42,116 nt of DNA from Symbiobacterium thermophilum (lineage in GTDB: Bacteria; Bacillota; Sulfobacillia; UBA995). Both the position numbers and the translations under genes were made by a program. Shown here piece by piece: positions 34,255 to 42,116 of this stretch. The stretch lies in assembly GCA_020725145.1 (NCBI GenBank), contig DYFO01000016.1:1-42116 (forward strand), read 5' to 3'. Below the pieces are notes generated by a model that was not told where the DNA came from, did no database searches, and saw nothing but the letters and a program-made list of their open reading frames with translations. Every line of letters begins with the position of its first letter. Within the stretch, counting starts at the first letter, position 1.

Positions 34255-36741
34255 ATGGGCTGGCTACTTGACCTCGCGTCACTGGGCGAGCATGACCGCG
34301 AGCGGGTCGGCGACAAGGCCTGGCGTCTGGGGCAGCTGGCGGCCGCGGGCATCGCGGTGCCCGCGGGCAAAGTGCTGACCGTCGAGGCCTTTCGGGCGGC
34401 GGAGGGCTCGCGGGCGCCGTTCCTTCCCGCCGAGGTGGAGAGGGCCCTGCGCACGGCCAGGAGCGAGCTGGGCAACGGTCTTTTGGCGGTGCGATCCTCC
34501 GGCACCCACGAGGACCTCGCCGACCGCACACTGGCCGGGCTGTATCATACCACCCTGGGAGTCGCCTCGTGGGAGGAACTTGTGCGCGCGGTCCGCGACA
34601 GCTGTGCTTCCCTGCGCTCCGAGGCTGCCCGGGCCCGGCTGGGACCGGCGGCCGACGCCGCGGGCATGGCCGTCATCATACAGCTTCTGGTGGCGGCCGA
34701 CGCCAGCGGCGTGCTGTTCACCCTGAATCCGCTCACCGGGCGCGAAGAGGAGATGCTGGTCGAGGCCACGTGGGGCCTCGGGGAGACGCTGGTGGCCGGC
34801 CGGGTCAATCCCGACCGTGCGGTCGTCGACTTCTGGGACGGCAGCCCGCTTGCCTACGAGGTGGGGCCGAAGCGCCGGCGCCGGGTGGTCACCCCGCACG
34901 GGGTGAGAGAGGAGCCGGTGCCCGAGGCGGAGGCAAGCCTCCCCGTCCTTGACGACGGGCAGCTTCGCGAACTCGCGGCGCTGGGCCGAAGGGTCCAGGA
35001 GGTGTTCGGGTACCCCCAGGACGTGGAGTGGGCGCTTGCCGGCGGGCGCTTCTTCGTGCTGCAGAGCCGCCCGGTTACCGCCTTCCGCTTCGCGCCCGAC
35101 TTCGGGCAGTGGACATCGGCCAACTTCCGCGAGGTGATGCCGGGGTTTGCGTCCATCTTGAGTCAGTCCATGTCCTTCGAGCACGAGTTCGGCCTGGCCA
35201 TGGAGGAGTCGCTGCGCCGCCTGCGCCTGTGGCGTCGGGCCGACCGCGGAGTCGTCTGGGCCCGCACCATCTTCGGGCACGGCTACTGGAACGTGGGTGC
35301 CACCAAGCGGGTGCTGGCCCGGCTGCCGGGCTTTCGCGAGCGCATCTTCGACCGCACCGTGGGTATCGAGCCGCTGTACGAAGGGGACGGCCGGGTAACC
35401 CCCTATACTCCCGCCACCATCCTCAGGGCCCTCCCTACCTTGCTGGCGCTTGGCCGCGCGTACCGCCGGCTCCTCGGGGAGGCCGCCGCCTTCACCGCCG
35501 CCTTCGACGCCGAGGAACCGTCGTGGGACGGGGTGGATCCCGAGGCTCTCGACGATGGTGAGCTCGGCAGGCGTGTAGTCTGGGCCGTGGAGCTGCACGC
35601 CCGGGCGAATCGCTGGGCCCTCCTGGTTTCACTGCTCGGAGCCCAGGCCCAGGATGATTTCCAGGCGGCACTGACCCGGTTGAACGCCGGTCTTTCGCCG
35701 CCGGTGTCGGAGGCGCGCCTGCTGACGGGACTGACCGCCGTGGCCACCGTACGGCCTGCCCTTGAGCTTTGGCGGCTTTCCCGGCTGGTCCGGGAGGCCG
35801 GCGCATCCTCGCCGGCCGAACTCGGGGCCGACGGCCGGTTCTGGGAGGAGTTCCGCGCTTTCCTGCGGGCTTTCCGCTACATGGCGGACGTGGACGAGGA
35901 CCTGGCCTGCCCGCGCTGGGATGAGAACCCCGACACCCCCCTGGGTATGCTGCAGGGCTACCTCGGGGCGGGCCCGGAGGACGATCCGGCAGCCGCTCTG
36001 GAACGACAGCGGCGGGTACGGGAGGAGGAGGCCGCGCGAGCACTCGAGGCCCTCGGTCGAGGAGTGGGGGGCGCCATCCGGGCGCGCCGTTTCATGGCCC
36101 AGTACCGGCTGGTCAAGGAGATGTGCTGGTGGAGGGAGGAAACCCGCGTTTACCTCAGCCGGGCCCGCTATCACACCCGTAGAGTACTCCTGGAGCAGGG
36201 CAAGCGCTGGGCACGCGACGGCCTGTTCGAACGGCCCGACGACATCTTCTGGATGACCCGGGCCGACCTGCTTGCCTTGGCGGGCGGGGAGGGTTCCTGG
36301 GACACCGTGAGGGCACGCGTGAGGCGCCACCGCGCCCTTCCGCACCTGTACCGCAATTTCCGTCCCCCCCTGGCCATCGACCCGGGGGCCGTGACCGGCC
36401 CCAGACGTCGCCCTTCCGCCAAGGTTCACCGCGGCCTGGGCTGCTCGGCGGGCACCGGGACGGGGCAGGCCTGTGTGCTGCGTTCCCTCGAGGATGCGGT
36501 CAGGCTGAAGCGAGGCGACGTGCTGGTGGCGGCCGCCGCCAATCCTGCGTGGATACCCCTGTTCGGGCTGGTGTCGGCGATCGTCCTGGAAGAGGGAGGT
36601 CTCTTGTCGCACAGCGCGGTGGTGGCGCGCGAGCTGGGGGTGCCGGCCGTGCTCCAGGTCGACGGAGCCACCGCCGTCTTCAGGGAGGGACAGCGGCTTC
36701 GGGTGGACGGCCTGGGCGGAACCGTTGAGGTGCTGGACTAA
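34255..36741 (+). CDS. Rifampin-phosphotransferase-like dikinase (PEP-synthase superfamily)
   Basis: This 828-residue protein has an N-terminal ATP-grasp domain (about 1-285: GDKAWRLGQL, AVRSSGTHEDL, GVLFTLNPLTG, LQSRPVTAF). A largely helical middle part follows (about 290-720), and then a C-terminal swivelling His domain (GGLLSHSAVVAREL, H786). It lacks the C-terminal PEP/pyruvate barrel of PEP synthase. The order ATP-grasp, middle, His is that of rifampin phosphotransferase, which moves the beta-phosphate of ATP to an acceptor through the His. The acceptor here is unknown. ATG 34255 follows GAGGTG, 12 bases after the aminotransferase stop. Automated names such as PEP synthase would mislead. 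Confidence 0.88.
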   Translation: MGWLLDLASLGEHDRERVGDKAWRLGQLAAAGIAVPAGKVLTVEAFRAAEGSRAPFLPAEVERALRTARSELGNGLLAVRSSGTHEDLADRTLAGLYHTTLGVASWEELVRAVRDSCASLRSEAARARLGPAADAAGMAVIIQLLVAADASGVLFTLNPLTGREEEMLVEATWGLGETLVAGRVNPDRAVVDFWDGSPLAYEVGPKRRRRVVTPHGVREEPVPEAEASLPVLDDGQLRELAALGRRVQEVFGYPQDVEWALAGGRFFVLQSRPVTAFRFAPDFGQWTSANFREVMPGFASILSQSMSFEHEFGLAMEESLRRLRLWRRADRGVVWARTIFGHGYWNVGATKRVLARLPGFRERIFDRTVGIEPLYEGDGRVTPYTPATILRALPTLLALGRAYRRLLGEAAAFTAAFDAEEPSWDGVDPEALDDGELGRRVVWAVELHARANRWALLVSLLGAQAQDDFQAALTRLNAGLSPPVSEARLLTGLTAVATVRPALELWRLSRLVREAGASSPAELGADGRFWEEFRAFLRAFRYMADVDEDLACPRWDENPDTPLGMLQGYLGAGPEDDPAAALERQRRVREEEAARALEALGRGVGGAIRARRFMAQYRLVKEMCWWREETRVYLSRARYHTRRVLLEQGKRWARDGLFERPDDIFWMTRADLLALAGGEGSWDTVRARVRRHRALPHLYRNFRPPLAIDPGAVTGPRRRPSAKVHRGLGCSAGTGTGQACVLRSLEDAVRLKRGDVLVAAAANPAWIPLFGLVSAIVLEEGGLLSHSAVVARELGVPAVLQVDGATAVFREGQRLRVDGLGGTVEVLD

Positions 36742-36751
36742 CGGATGGTCC

Positions 36752-37195
36752 TCAATCCAGGATCTTCGCGGTCCGCCAAAAGGTTTTGAAAGCCTCCAGG
36801 GCTTGACGATAGGCGCGCTCGCGGTCGTGCAGCTCCTCCAGGCTTATCTCCTTCGCCCTGTACTTATACAGGGCCAGCTCGAGCTCAAGGCGCGCGAGGT
36901 CGAAAGCCTGCTTCCTCACCGTGCCCTCGACGGCCGTCAGCCGATTGGCAAAGGCCATGTACTCCTCGCCGGTCAGCCCCGATGCGGGGGACATGTCCCT
37001 GAGCCGGTCGATGCTCCGCAGGGCGTTGTCCGGAGAGAACCTCACGCCGAGGGTGTGCGCCGGCGGCTCGTCCGGGTGCAGGGGCTCAAGCACGTCCTCC
37101 AGGTAGATCATCTCGATTTGAACGGGTAGCGACGGACGAAGACAACCGACCAGCGTCAGCAGGCCGAGCAGCGCAAGCAGACTCCTCCACTTCAT
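36752..37195 (-). CDS. Small lipoprotein of unknown function
   Basis: This 147-residue protein begins MKWRSLLALLGLLTLVGC, a signal peptide with a perfect lipobox (LVGC). The rest is mostly charged alpha helix, ending in a likely coiled coil (ELELALYKYRAKEISLEELH). I do not recognise the family. ATG 37195 follows AGGAGGGGAG and overlaps the DUF166 stop as ATGA. It is the last gene of a five-gene minus-strand unit, facing the dikinase gene 10 bases away. Confidence 0.75.
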   Translation of the reverse strand: MKWRSLLALLGLLTLVGCLRPSLPVQIEMIYLEDVLEPLHPDEPPAHTLGVRFSPDNALRSIDRLRDMSPASGLTGEEYMAFANRLTAVEGTVRKQAFDLARLELELALYKYRAKEISLEELHDRERAYRQALEAFKTFWRTAKILD

Positions 37196-37917
37196 GGTCT
37201 CCCCTCCTGGGAAAGCAACTCGCACAGGGCCCTTTCCACCGCCAGGTTGAAAAGCTGCCCGGCCAGGTGCATGAGGGTGTCGATCTTCCCCTCACGGTTC
37301 TCCAGGGCCATGGAGGCCAGGCAAGGATAGTGCAGACAGATCAAACCGGCCTGCGGTACCGCCTCGGAGATGTCAAGACCGTGCATGCGTTCCGCCGCGT
37401 ACAAGCTCGAGCCGCATGGAGAGCCGCGGAGCACCTCGACGCCGGCGATGTGGGTTCCGCTCGCGTCCGGGGTAACCCGTAACACGGGGAAGCCGAAGCG
37501 GGAGCCGAACCGTTGCACGGCCGGGTGGTCGGTGTCGGTAGCGGTGAGCGAGCAGAAAGGCTCGGGAAACACGATCGCCCGCCCGGCCGCTTCCAGTTCC
37601 CGCTTCAGCTGGCGGCGCAGTCCCGGAGGGATCCAGTGGCTGTGGTCGACGGGGGCGATGACCGCGCCTGCCCCTGACACCTGCGCCATCGCCGGTATCA
37701 GCTGCGCCACCGTCTGGTTCTCCCCCATGTGCAAAAGCAGGTCGGCGTTCGGCAGGCCCGCCGGCACGAAGGCTTCGGGCTCGTCGAGCACCGGCAGGTT
37801 GATGAGGGGGAGCTCGACGACCAAGACATCCCACCCTGCCCCGACCTGACGGCGGATGTGCTCGACGATGCGGCGGCCGTACGGTCCTTGTACGGTGGCC
37901 AGGATGCGCAAGGTCAT
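37192..37917 (-). CDS. DUF166 family protein
   Basis: This 241-residue protein has the DUF166 pattern, best known from methanogenic archaea. It has an N-terminal alpha/beta half (ILATVQGPYGRRIVEHI), a central CSLT, and then GVEVLRGSPCGSSLYAAERM and a late CLHYPC. The conserved cysteines (CSLT, GSPCG, CLHYPC) could bind metal or a cofactor. The family has no established function. It is coupled at both ends by ATGA overlaps, to the alcohol dehydrogenase upstream and the lipoprotein downstream. Confidence 0.85.
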   Translation of the reverse strand: MTLRILATVQGPYGRRIVEHIRRQVGAGWDVLVVELPLINLPVLDEPEAFVPAGLPNADLLLHMGENQTVAQLIPAMAQVSGAGAVIAPVDHSHWIPPGLRRQLKRELEAAGRAIVFPEPFCSLTATDTDHPAVQRFGSRFGFPVLRVTPDASGTHIAGVEVLRGSPCGSSLYAAERMHGLDISEAVPQAGLICLHYPCLASMALENREGKIDTLMHLAGQLFNLAVERALCELLSQEGRP

Positions 37918-39170
37918 CGTCCTCTCGGTCCTGGGTGCGTCAGGCGATCGTCAGGGAAGTAGAAGTAGGCCTTGACCGCCCGGTGGCGTCGCTTGCCGGT
38001 GAGGATGGCCAGTGCCTTACGGTACTCCCCCAGGCTAAAGCGGTGGGTGAGCAGCGGCCGGAGGTCGGGGTCGCGGCGGGCTACAAGCTCAAGGGCGAGC
38101 TCAAAAGTGCGCAGCCTACGGCCCTCCCGCTCAATGGTCCCGTAGCAGAAGGAACCGACGGCCGTCAGCTCCTTGAGCCAAACGTGGGTGCCGTCAACTC
38201 CTCGAAGCGAGGAGGTCAGGCCGGCGATGACCACGCGGGCACCGGGGCGGGCGAACCGCAGGGCATCGGCCAGCCCCCGGGAGGTGCCGGCACACTCGAA
38301 CACGAGGTCCGCTCCGTCGAGCAACGCCGGCGGCCCGAGCAGGGCAGGGGCCAGCCGCGACCCCAGTTCCCGTGCCGTTTCCACCGGATACCGTGCCCTT
38401 GTCAGCACCACGCGGTCCGCCCCGTAACCGAGTCCCAGTTCGGCCTGGTGTGGGTGCCGGGCCAGGCCGATCACACGCGCCCGCGATCCCAGGGCGCGGA
38501 TGGCGGCGACCGTCAAAAGGCCGATGGCGCCCAGTCCGACCACCAGGCAGGTTTGGCCGTCACCGGGCAGGTGGGTGCCCACCGCCTGCAGGGCCACCGC
38601 CAGCGGCTCCACCAGCACCGCTTCCTCATCCGCCAGGTGTTCGGGGACCCGCAAGAGCTGCGAGGCATGAGCGACGAAGAACTCGCCCCAGCCTCCGCCC
38701 GTATCCCGGCAACCGCCGATGAGGATGCCGGGTTGCAGCCGACCCGTCGTCAAGTTCTGACAGCGGACGGGCTGTCCACGCCGGCAGGCCGGACAGGGTG
38801 GGTCGATGCCGCGCGGGACGCAGCCGAGCAGGGGTTCCACGACCACGCGGTCTCCTGCTTTCCACGCCGCAGCTCCAGGCCCGGTTGCGTCAACGGTGCC
38901 GACAAGCTCGTGCCCGGGTACGAAGGGAAAGGACGTCCAGGCGGAGAGAAGCGGGCTCTGGTGCAGCCTGACCAGGGAGAGGTCCGTTCCGCAGATGCCG
39001 GCTGCCCGCGTACGCACCCGTACCCACTCCGGCCCGGGCAGGGAAGGAGCCTTCATCTCCCGGTACGTCAGGCACGACAGGGGACCCCAGCAGGCGGGTG
39101 TCCAAAGCGCGCCGAGGACCCGGGTGAGAAGGTAACGCGGAACGCTGTTGGTGAAGACCAGGGCTTTCGT
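37914..39170 (-). CDS. Zinc-dependent alcohol dehydrogenase-like protein, apparent ACG start
   Basis: This medium-chain dehydrogenase has catalytic-zinc ligands C60 in GICGTD and H87/E88 in GHE. It also has a structural-zinc-like cluster (GC, PPCPAC, RCQN) and a Rossmann fold (GLGAIGLLTVAAI). The only ATG in frame (39056) would drop about 38 residues of the GroES-like domain. The frame continues upstream as KALVFTNSVPRYLLTRVLGA, a typical N-terminus for this group, and begins at ACG 39170. GAGGTG stands seven bases before that codon. A TGA lies three codons before ACG. The gene may use a non-AUG start or have lost its ATG. It is 15 bases after the HD gene. Confidence 0.85.
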   Translation of the reverse strand, partial: TKALVFTNSVPRYLLTRVLGALWTPACWGPLSCLTYREMKAPSLPGPEWVRVRTRAAGICGTDLSLVRLHQSPLLSAWTSFPFVPGHELVGTVDATGPGAAAWKAGDRVVVEPLLGCVPRGIDPPCPACRRGQPVRCQNLTTGRLQPGILIGGCRDTGGGWGEFFVAHASQLLRVPEHLADEEAVLVEPLAVALQAVGTHLPGDGQTCLVVGLGAIGLLTVAAIRALGSRARVIGLARHPHQAELGLGYGADRVVLTRARYPVETARELGSRLAPALLGPPALLDGADLVFECAGTSRGLADALRFARPGARVVIAGLTSSLRGVDGTHVWLKELTAVGSFCYGTIEREGRRLRTFELALELVARRDPDLRPLLTHRFSLGEYRKALAILTGKRRHRAVKAYFYFPDDRLTHPGPRGR

Positions 39171-39185
39171 GACCCCTCACCTCGC

Positions 39186-40421
39186 TCAGATTACGGGCGT
39201 GATCTTGCATCCCGGGTCAGCCCGGGGACGGTGGTACTCCGAGTCACGGCCGAAGTACGCGGCGGCCGCTTCGGCCACCTCCGCCACGTGCTCGGCTGAA
39301 GAGAACACATACAAGCGCCAGAGGTTTTCGTAGCCTGCCTCCAGAGCGCTTATGTCCAGAGGAGCCTCTCCGGGGAGCAAGGACCCGTTGCTCAGGACAA
39401 CTCCGGGGTCCTTCATGCGCGTGGGCGACAAGCACGTGACCGCCACCACCGCCCGACCGCCGGACAGCTCTGCCTCGACCTGCTGGCGGCGATCGAGATC
39501 GCCAAGATAGGCGGCAAGGCTGGCCCGCTGCGGGGCGGGGACCGAGCGTGCGGACAGCACGTAGGCGCGTTTCAACAGGCGGCGGCGTACGAAGTCGCGG
39601 GCCAGGGATCCCGCGCCGGCCCGCTCCAGTTCGCCAGGCAGGTCGGCGTCCACCAGGTCGTGCAGCCGCGTCACCGGGTACCCGGCGGCCACGGCCATCC
39701 CCAGCGCCTTTCCCAACATCGCCTCGGCTGCAAGCTTGGCGTGATGGCAATAGACCCGCTCCGTCAGGTAGTACCGCAGACGGAGAAGGTTGACCAGCTC
39801 TGAGATGGCGTCCGGCCGGTGCAGTCCGTCGCGCTCCACCTCCACCGCCAGGGTGCCTCCTACCACCGTGAGGTAGCGGAAAATGCGGTCGTCGTAACCG
39901 TGCGTCAGCCCGGCGTGGAAGGCGTCACGCCGGAGGTAGTCGAGCATGTCGGCATCGACCACACCCGCCACCACCGCTCTGGCCCAGGCGGGCCCCCCTC
40001 CCGTGAGCAAGGCCAACACACGGTCGGCCAGGCTCCGACCCAGCGCCGATGCGATCTCTCCCTCCAGTTTCGGGGCCAGGCGGGCCGGTGAGTCGTGGGC
40101 GGGGATCAGCCCAAGTACGTCCTCGAGAAAATGTCCGTACGGGACACAGGCAACGTCGTGAAGCAGGGCCGCGGCACACACGGCGTCGCGCTCCTCGGCG
40201 ACCGGAAAGCCCCGGGCGGCCAGGGTGTCCAGAAGTCGCTGCGCCACTGCCAGTGTGCCCAGTGCGTGCTCGAACCGGGTGTGGTTGCACCCCGGGTAGA
40301 CAAGGTATGCCGCACCCAGCTGCCGTATTCCCCGCAACCGCTGCATGGCCGCGCTGTCCAAGAGACGGGCTTGGATGCCCGTCAACTCGATGTCGCCGTG
40401 AATGGGGTCCCGGATCAGCAT
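39186..40421 (-). CDS. HD-domain phosphohydrolase (SAMHD1/dGTPase-like)
   Basis: This 411-residue protein opens LIRDPIHGDIELTG and has CNHTRFEHALG, LLHDVACVPYGH and VVDADMLDYLRRDAFHAG, the metal-binding H...HD...D set of SAMHD1-like deoxynucleotide hydrolases. ATG 40421 has GGAGGG eight bases upstream. The substrate may be a dNTP or another nucleotide. It is the second gene of a minus-strand unit, 44 bases after the HD-GYP gene. Confidence 0.9.
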   Translation of the reverse strand: MLIRDPIHGDIELTGIQARLLDSAAMQRLRGIRQLGAAYLVYPGCNHTRFEHALGTLAVAQRLLDTLAARGFPVAEERDAVCAAALLHDVACVPYGHFLEDVLGLIPAHDSPARLAPKLEGEIASALGRSLADRVLALLTGGGPAWARAVVAGVVDADMLDYLRRDAFHAGLTHGYDDRIFRYLTVVGGTLAVEVERDGLHRPDAISELVNLLRLRYYLTERVYCHHAKLAAEAMLGKALGMAVAAGYPVTRLHDLVDADLPGELERAGAGSLARDFVRRRLLKRAYVLSARSVPAPQRASLAAYLGDLDRRQQVEAELSGGRAVVAVTCLSPTRMKDPGVVLSNGSLLPGEAPLDISALEAGYENLWRLYVFSSAEHVAEVAEAAAAYFGRDSEYHRPRADPGCKITPVI

Positions 40422-40465
40422 GCGGTCTTCCCTCCGCGTCACCGGCGATCTCCAGGCCGCACAGG

Positions 40466-42007
40466 TCAGTTCCCGGGCACCGGAGTGAAGCGGAACCCCC
40501 GCTGCATCACCCGGTGGCAGGCCTCGACAACCTGAGGATCGTACAGTTCGCCGCTCCGGGCGGCTATCTCCTCCAGGGCCCTGTCCAGGCCCAGCGCCGG
40601 CCGGTAGGGGCGGTGCGAGGACATCGCCTCCACCACATCGGCGACACCGATGATCTTCGCCTCCGGCGAGATGGCCTCGCCACGCAAACCTTGGGGGTAG
40701 CCCGACCCGTCCAGCCGCTCGTGGTGCTCGAGGACGATACGGGCGATGTCCCAGGGGAAACGGATCACCTTGAGCACCTCATGACCGGCCTCCGGATGGG
40801 TGCGGATCATGGCCCGCTCGATGTCGCTCAGCCTGCCGGGTTTGCCCAGGATGTCGGCGGGGATGTAGATCTTGCCGATGTCGTGAAGCTGGGAGGCCAG
40901 CCTTACCCCCTGGAGTTGCCGGTCGTCAAGTCCCATCTCCGCCGCGATGGCCGTGGCCAGCTGGGTGACGCGGGTCTGGTGCCCGGCCGTATAGGGGTCC
41001 CGCAGTTCCACCAAACGCTCCATGGCCTGGATGATGCCCTGAATGGTGTTCTCCAGCATCTCCATGGTGTTTTTTAGCTGCTCACGGTCCAGCTTGCGGT
41101 TGGTGATGTCGCGGGCTCCGAAAACGGCGCCCACCGTCTGGCCGCTTGGGTCGGTTATGGGGTTGCCCAGCGCCTCGAGCCAGACGTAGTGACCCTCGGC
41201 GTGGCGGAAACGCAGCTCCACCGTGCCCGGCAGGCCGCTTGTGCGCGAGACCCGGATGACGCGCTTTACCTCCGCGAGGTCGTCGGGGTGGACGAACGCG
41301 AGCGCCGGTTTCCCCAGCAGATCCCGCAGCTCATAACCCAGTACCCGCGAGAACGAGGGGCTCACGTAATGGAACACGAGCGCATGGTCGACCTCCGACA
41401 CAAGGTCAAGCATGTTGTCGGCTATGCGGCGCAGGCGTTCCTCGCTCTCCCGCAGCGCCGCCTGTGCACGACGGCGCCGGAAGGCCTCCAGGGAAAGGGA
41501 GATGAGGTCGGCCACCGAGGCGGCGCCGGCTTCCTCCTCGGGTTTCCAGTGACGCGGCGGGCCGTTATGCTCGTAGCAGATGACGCCAACCGCCCTGCCC
41601 TCCAGACGGATGGGGGCGTCGAGCATGGAACTGACACCGAACGGCCTCAGGTAGACTTCGGCAAGCTCGCGGGTGCGGGGATCGGTCCGGGCATCGGAGG
41701 TGGCGATGGTGCGGCTCTCCTCGACGGCGCGGAAATATGCGGGGTAGCGCGCGACGGTGAGGCGTGCCCCGGACTCATGGGTGCCGAGGCTCAGGCGGAA
41801 AAGGTCCTCGCAGACAAGCTCGGAACGGTCGTCGTTAAAGAACCAGATGCCCACGCGTTCCACGCCTAGCATACGGGCGGCGAGCTCGGTGGTCCGGGTA
41901 AGCACCGACTGCCAGTCCGACTGCTCCATGCAGGCCAGGTCGAGGAGCACTTGCTGGTAATCGGGAGGGAGCCCACCGGGGTGCGGTCGACCGGCACGGC
42001 GTGGCAT
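40466..42007 (-). CDS. GAF-PAS-HD-GYP c-di-GMP phosphodiesterase
   Basis: This 513-residue soluble protein has a GAF domain (about 17-178), a PAS/PAC domain (about 190-305) and a C-terminal HD-GYP domain (about 330-500) with HDIGK and HHERLDGSGYP. HD-GYP enzymes degrade cyclic di-GMP. No membrane segment or receiver domain is present, so the GAF and PAS domains probably sense a small ligand or redox state in the cytoplasm. ATG 42007 is preferred, with AGGGGGG eight bases before. ATG 42013 and a longer frame to 42070 are possible. It heads the five-gene minus-strand unit. Confidence 0.93.
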   Translation of the reverse strand: MPRRAGRPHPGGLPPDYQQVLLDLACMEQSDWQSVLTRTTELAARMLGVERVGIWFFNDDRSELVCEDLFRLSLGTHESGARLTVARYPAYFRAVEESRTIATSDARTDPRTRELAEVYLRPFGVSSMLDAPIRLEGRAVGVICYEHNGPPRHWKPEEEAGAASVADLISLSLEAFRRRRAQAALRESEERLRRIADNMLDLVSEVDHALVFHYVSPSFSRVLGYELRDLLGKPALAFVHPDDLAEVKRVIRVSRTSGLPGTVELRFRHAEGHYVWLEALGNPITDPSGQTVGAVFGARDITNRKLDREQLKNTMEMLENTIQGIIQAMERLVELRDPYTAGHQTRVTQLATAIAAEMGLDDRQLQGVRLASQLHDIGKIYIPADILGKPGRLSDIERAMIRTHPEAGHEVLKVIRFPWDIARIVLEHHERLDGSGYPQGLRGEAISPEAKIIGVADVVEAMSSHRPYRPALGLDRALEEIAARSGELYDPQVVEACHRVMQRGFRFTPVPGN

Positions 42008-42041
42008 GGGCATTACCCCCCCTGGCTGGGGCATTAAGGCA

Positions 42042-42047
42042 ATTCTA
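42042..42047 (-). promoter_or_regulatory. Possible -10 box ahead of the HD-GYP unit
   Basis: The minus strand reads TTTTTAGAATTG about 35 bases before the HD-GYP start. TAGAAT matches 5 of 6 of the -10 consensus, but no good -35 hexamer sits at the right distance (TGTTCA is the best). The call is tentative. Confidence 0.35.
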
Positions 42048-42116
42048 AAAACACTTCGACAGTTGAACATGCAGTTCCTCCCGCGGGTTCACGAAATGCC
42101 GACGCCCACCCGGGGC

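Noticed and set aside
34255-36741. Annotation as phosphoenolpyruvate synthase
   Set aside because: The PEP-binding barrel is missing and the His domain is C-terminal, so the protein cannot be a normal PpsA.
1-42116. CRISPR arrays, IS elements, prophage or att sites
   Set aside because: I saw no regularly spaced direct repeats, transposase motifs or flanking duplications. The window reads as ordinary chromosome.

Overview
The window is about 42 kb of GC-rich, gene-dense bacterial chromosome. It looks like a high-GC, Gram-positive-type member of the Bacillota (Firmicutes). The evidence is two T-box riboswitches, SLH-anchored surface protein, a YqzL-like mini-protein, MutS2, strong Shine-Dalgarno sites with many GTG/TTG starts, and the Firmicute-style clusters infC-rpmI-rplT and pheS-pheT-zapA-polX-mutS2. 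I cannot name a genus from the sequence. There is no CRISPR array, insertion sequence, rRNA or tRNA gene. The region is core chromosome with some accessory genes at the right end.

Layout. 1-3183: C-terminal part of a cell-wall-anchored subtilase, cut by the window edge. 3321-3785: small membrane protein. 3789-6044: promoter, threonine T-box and thrS. 6098-8999 (minus): three-gene ABC exporter, read from a consensus promoter that overlaps a TetR-type palindrome. 9133-9948 (minus): QueG-like iron-sulfur gene interrupted by an in-frame TGA. 10098-11525: promoter, attenuator leader and infC-rpmI-rplT, with infC probably starting on ATC. 11545-14275: a TrkA-TrkH-TrkA potassium uptake set. 14272-19106: SpoU rRNA methyltransferase, YqzL-like mini-protein, phenylalanine T-box and pheS-pheT. 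19248-20183 (minus): unknown membrane protein. 20276-22147: ABC-F ATPase. 22150-23571 (minus): beta-propeller lipoprotein. 23752-29090: zapA, polX, a phosphomutase-like metalloenzyme and mutS2, packed with overlaps.

29087-31720 (minus) is a class A penicillin-binding protein carrying a C-terminal cupredoxin domain of the cytochrome oxidase subunit II type that has lost most of its copper ligands. 31917-36741 is a tight three-gene unit: Ldh2-family oxidoreductase, class III aminotransferase and a rifampin-phosphotransferase-like dikinase. 36752-42007 (minus) is a five-gene unit: GAF-PAS-HD-GYP c-di-GMP phosphodiesterase, SAMHD1-like HD hydrolase, zinc alcohol dehydrogenase (apparently starting on ACG), DUF166 protein and small lipoprotein.

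The observations most worth following are the PBP-cupredoxin fusion, the PolX protein whose three polymerase aspartates are all replaced while its PHP nuclease is intact, the in-frame TGA in the QueG-like gene, and the two uncharacterised operons at the right end.
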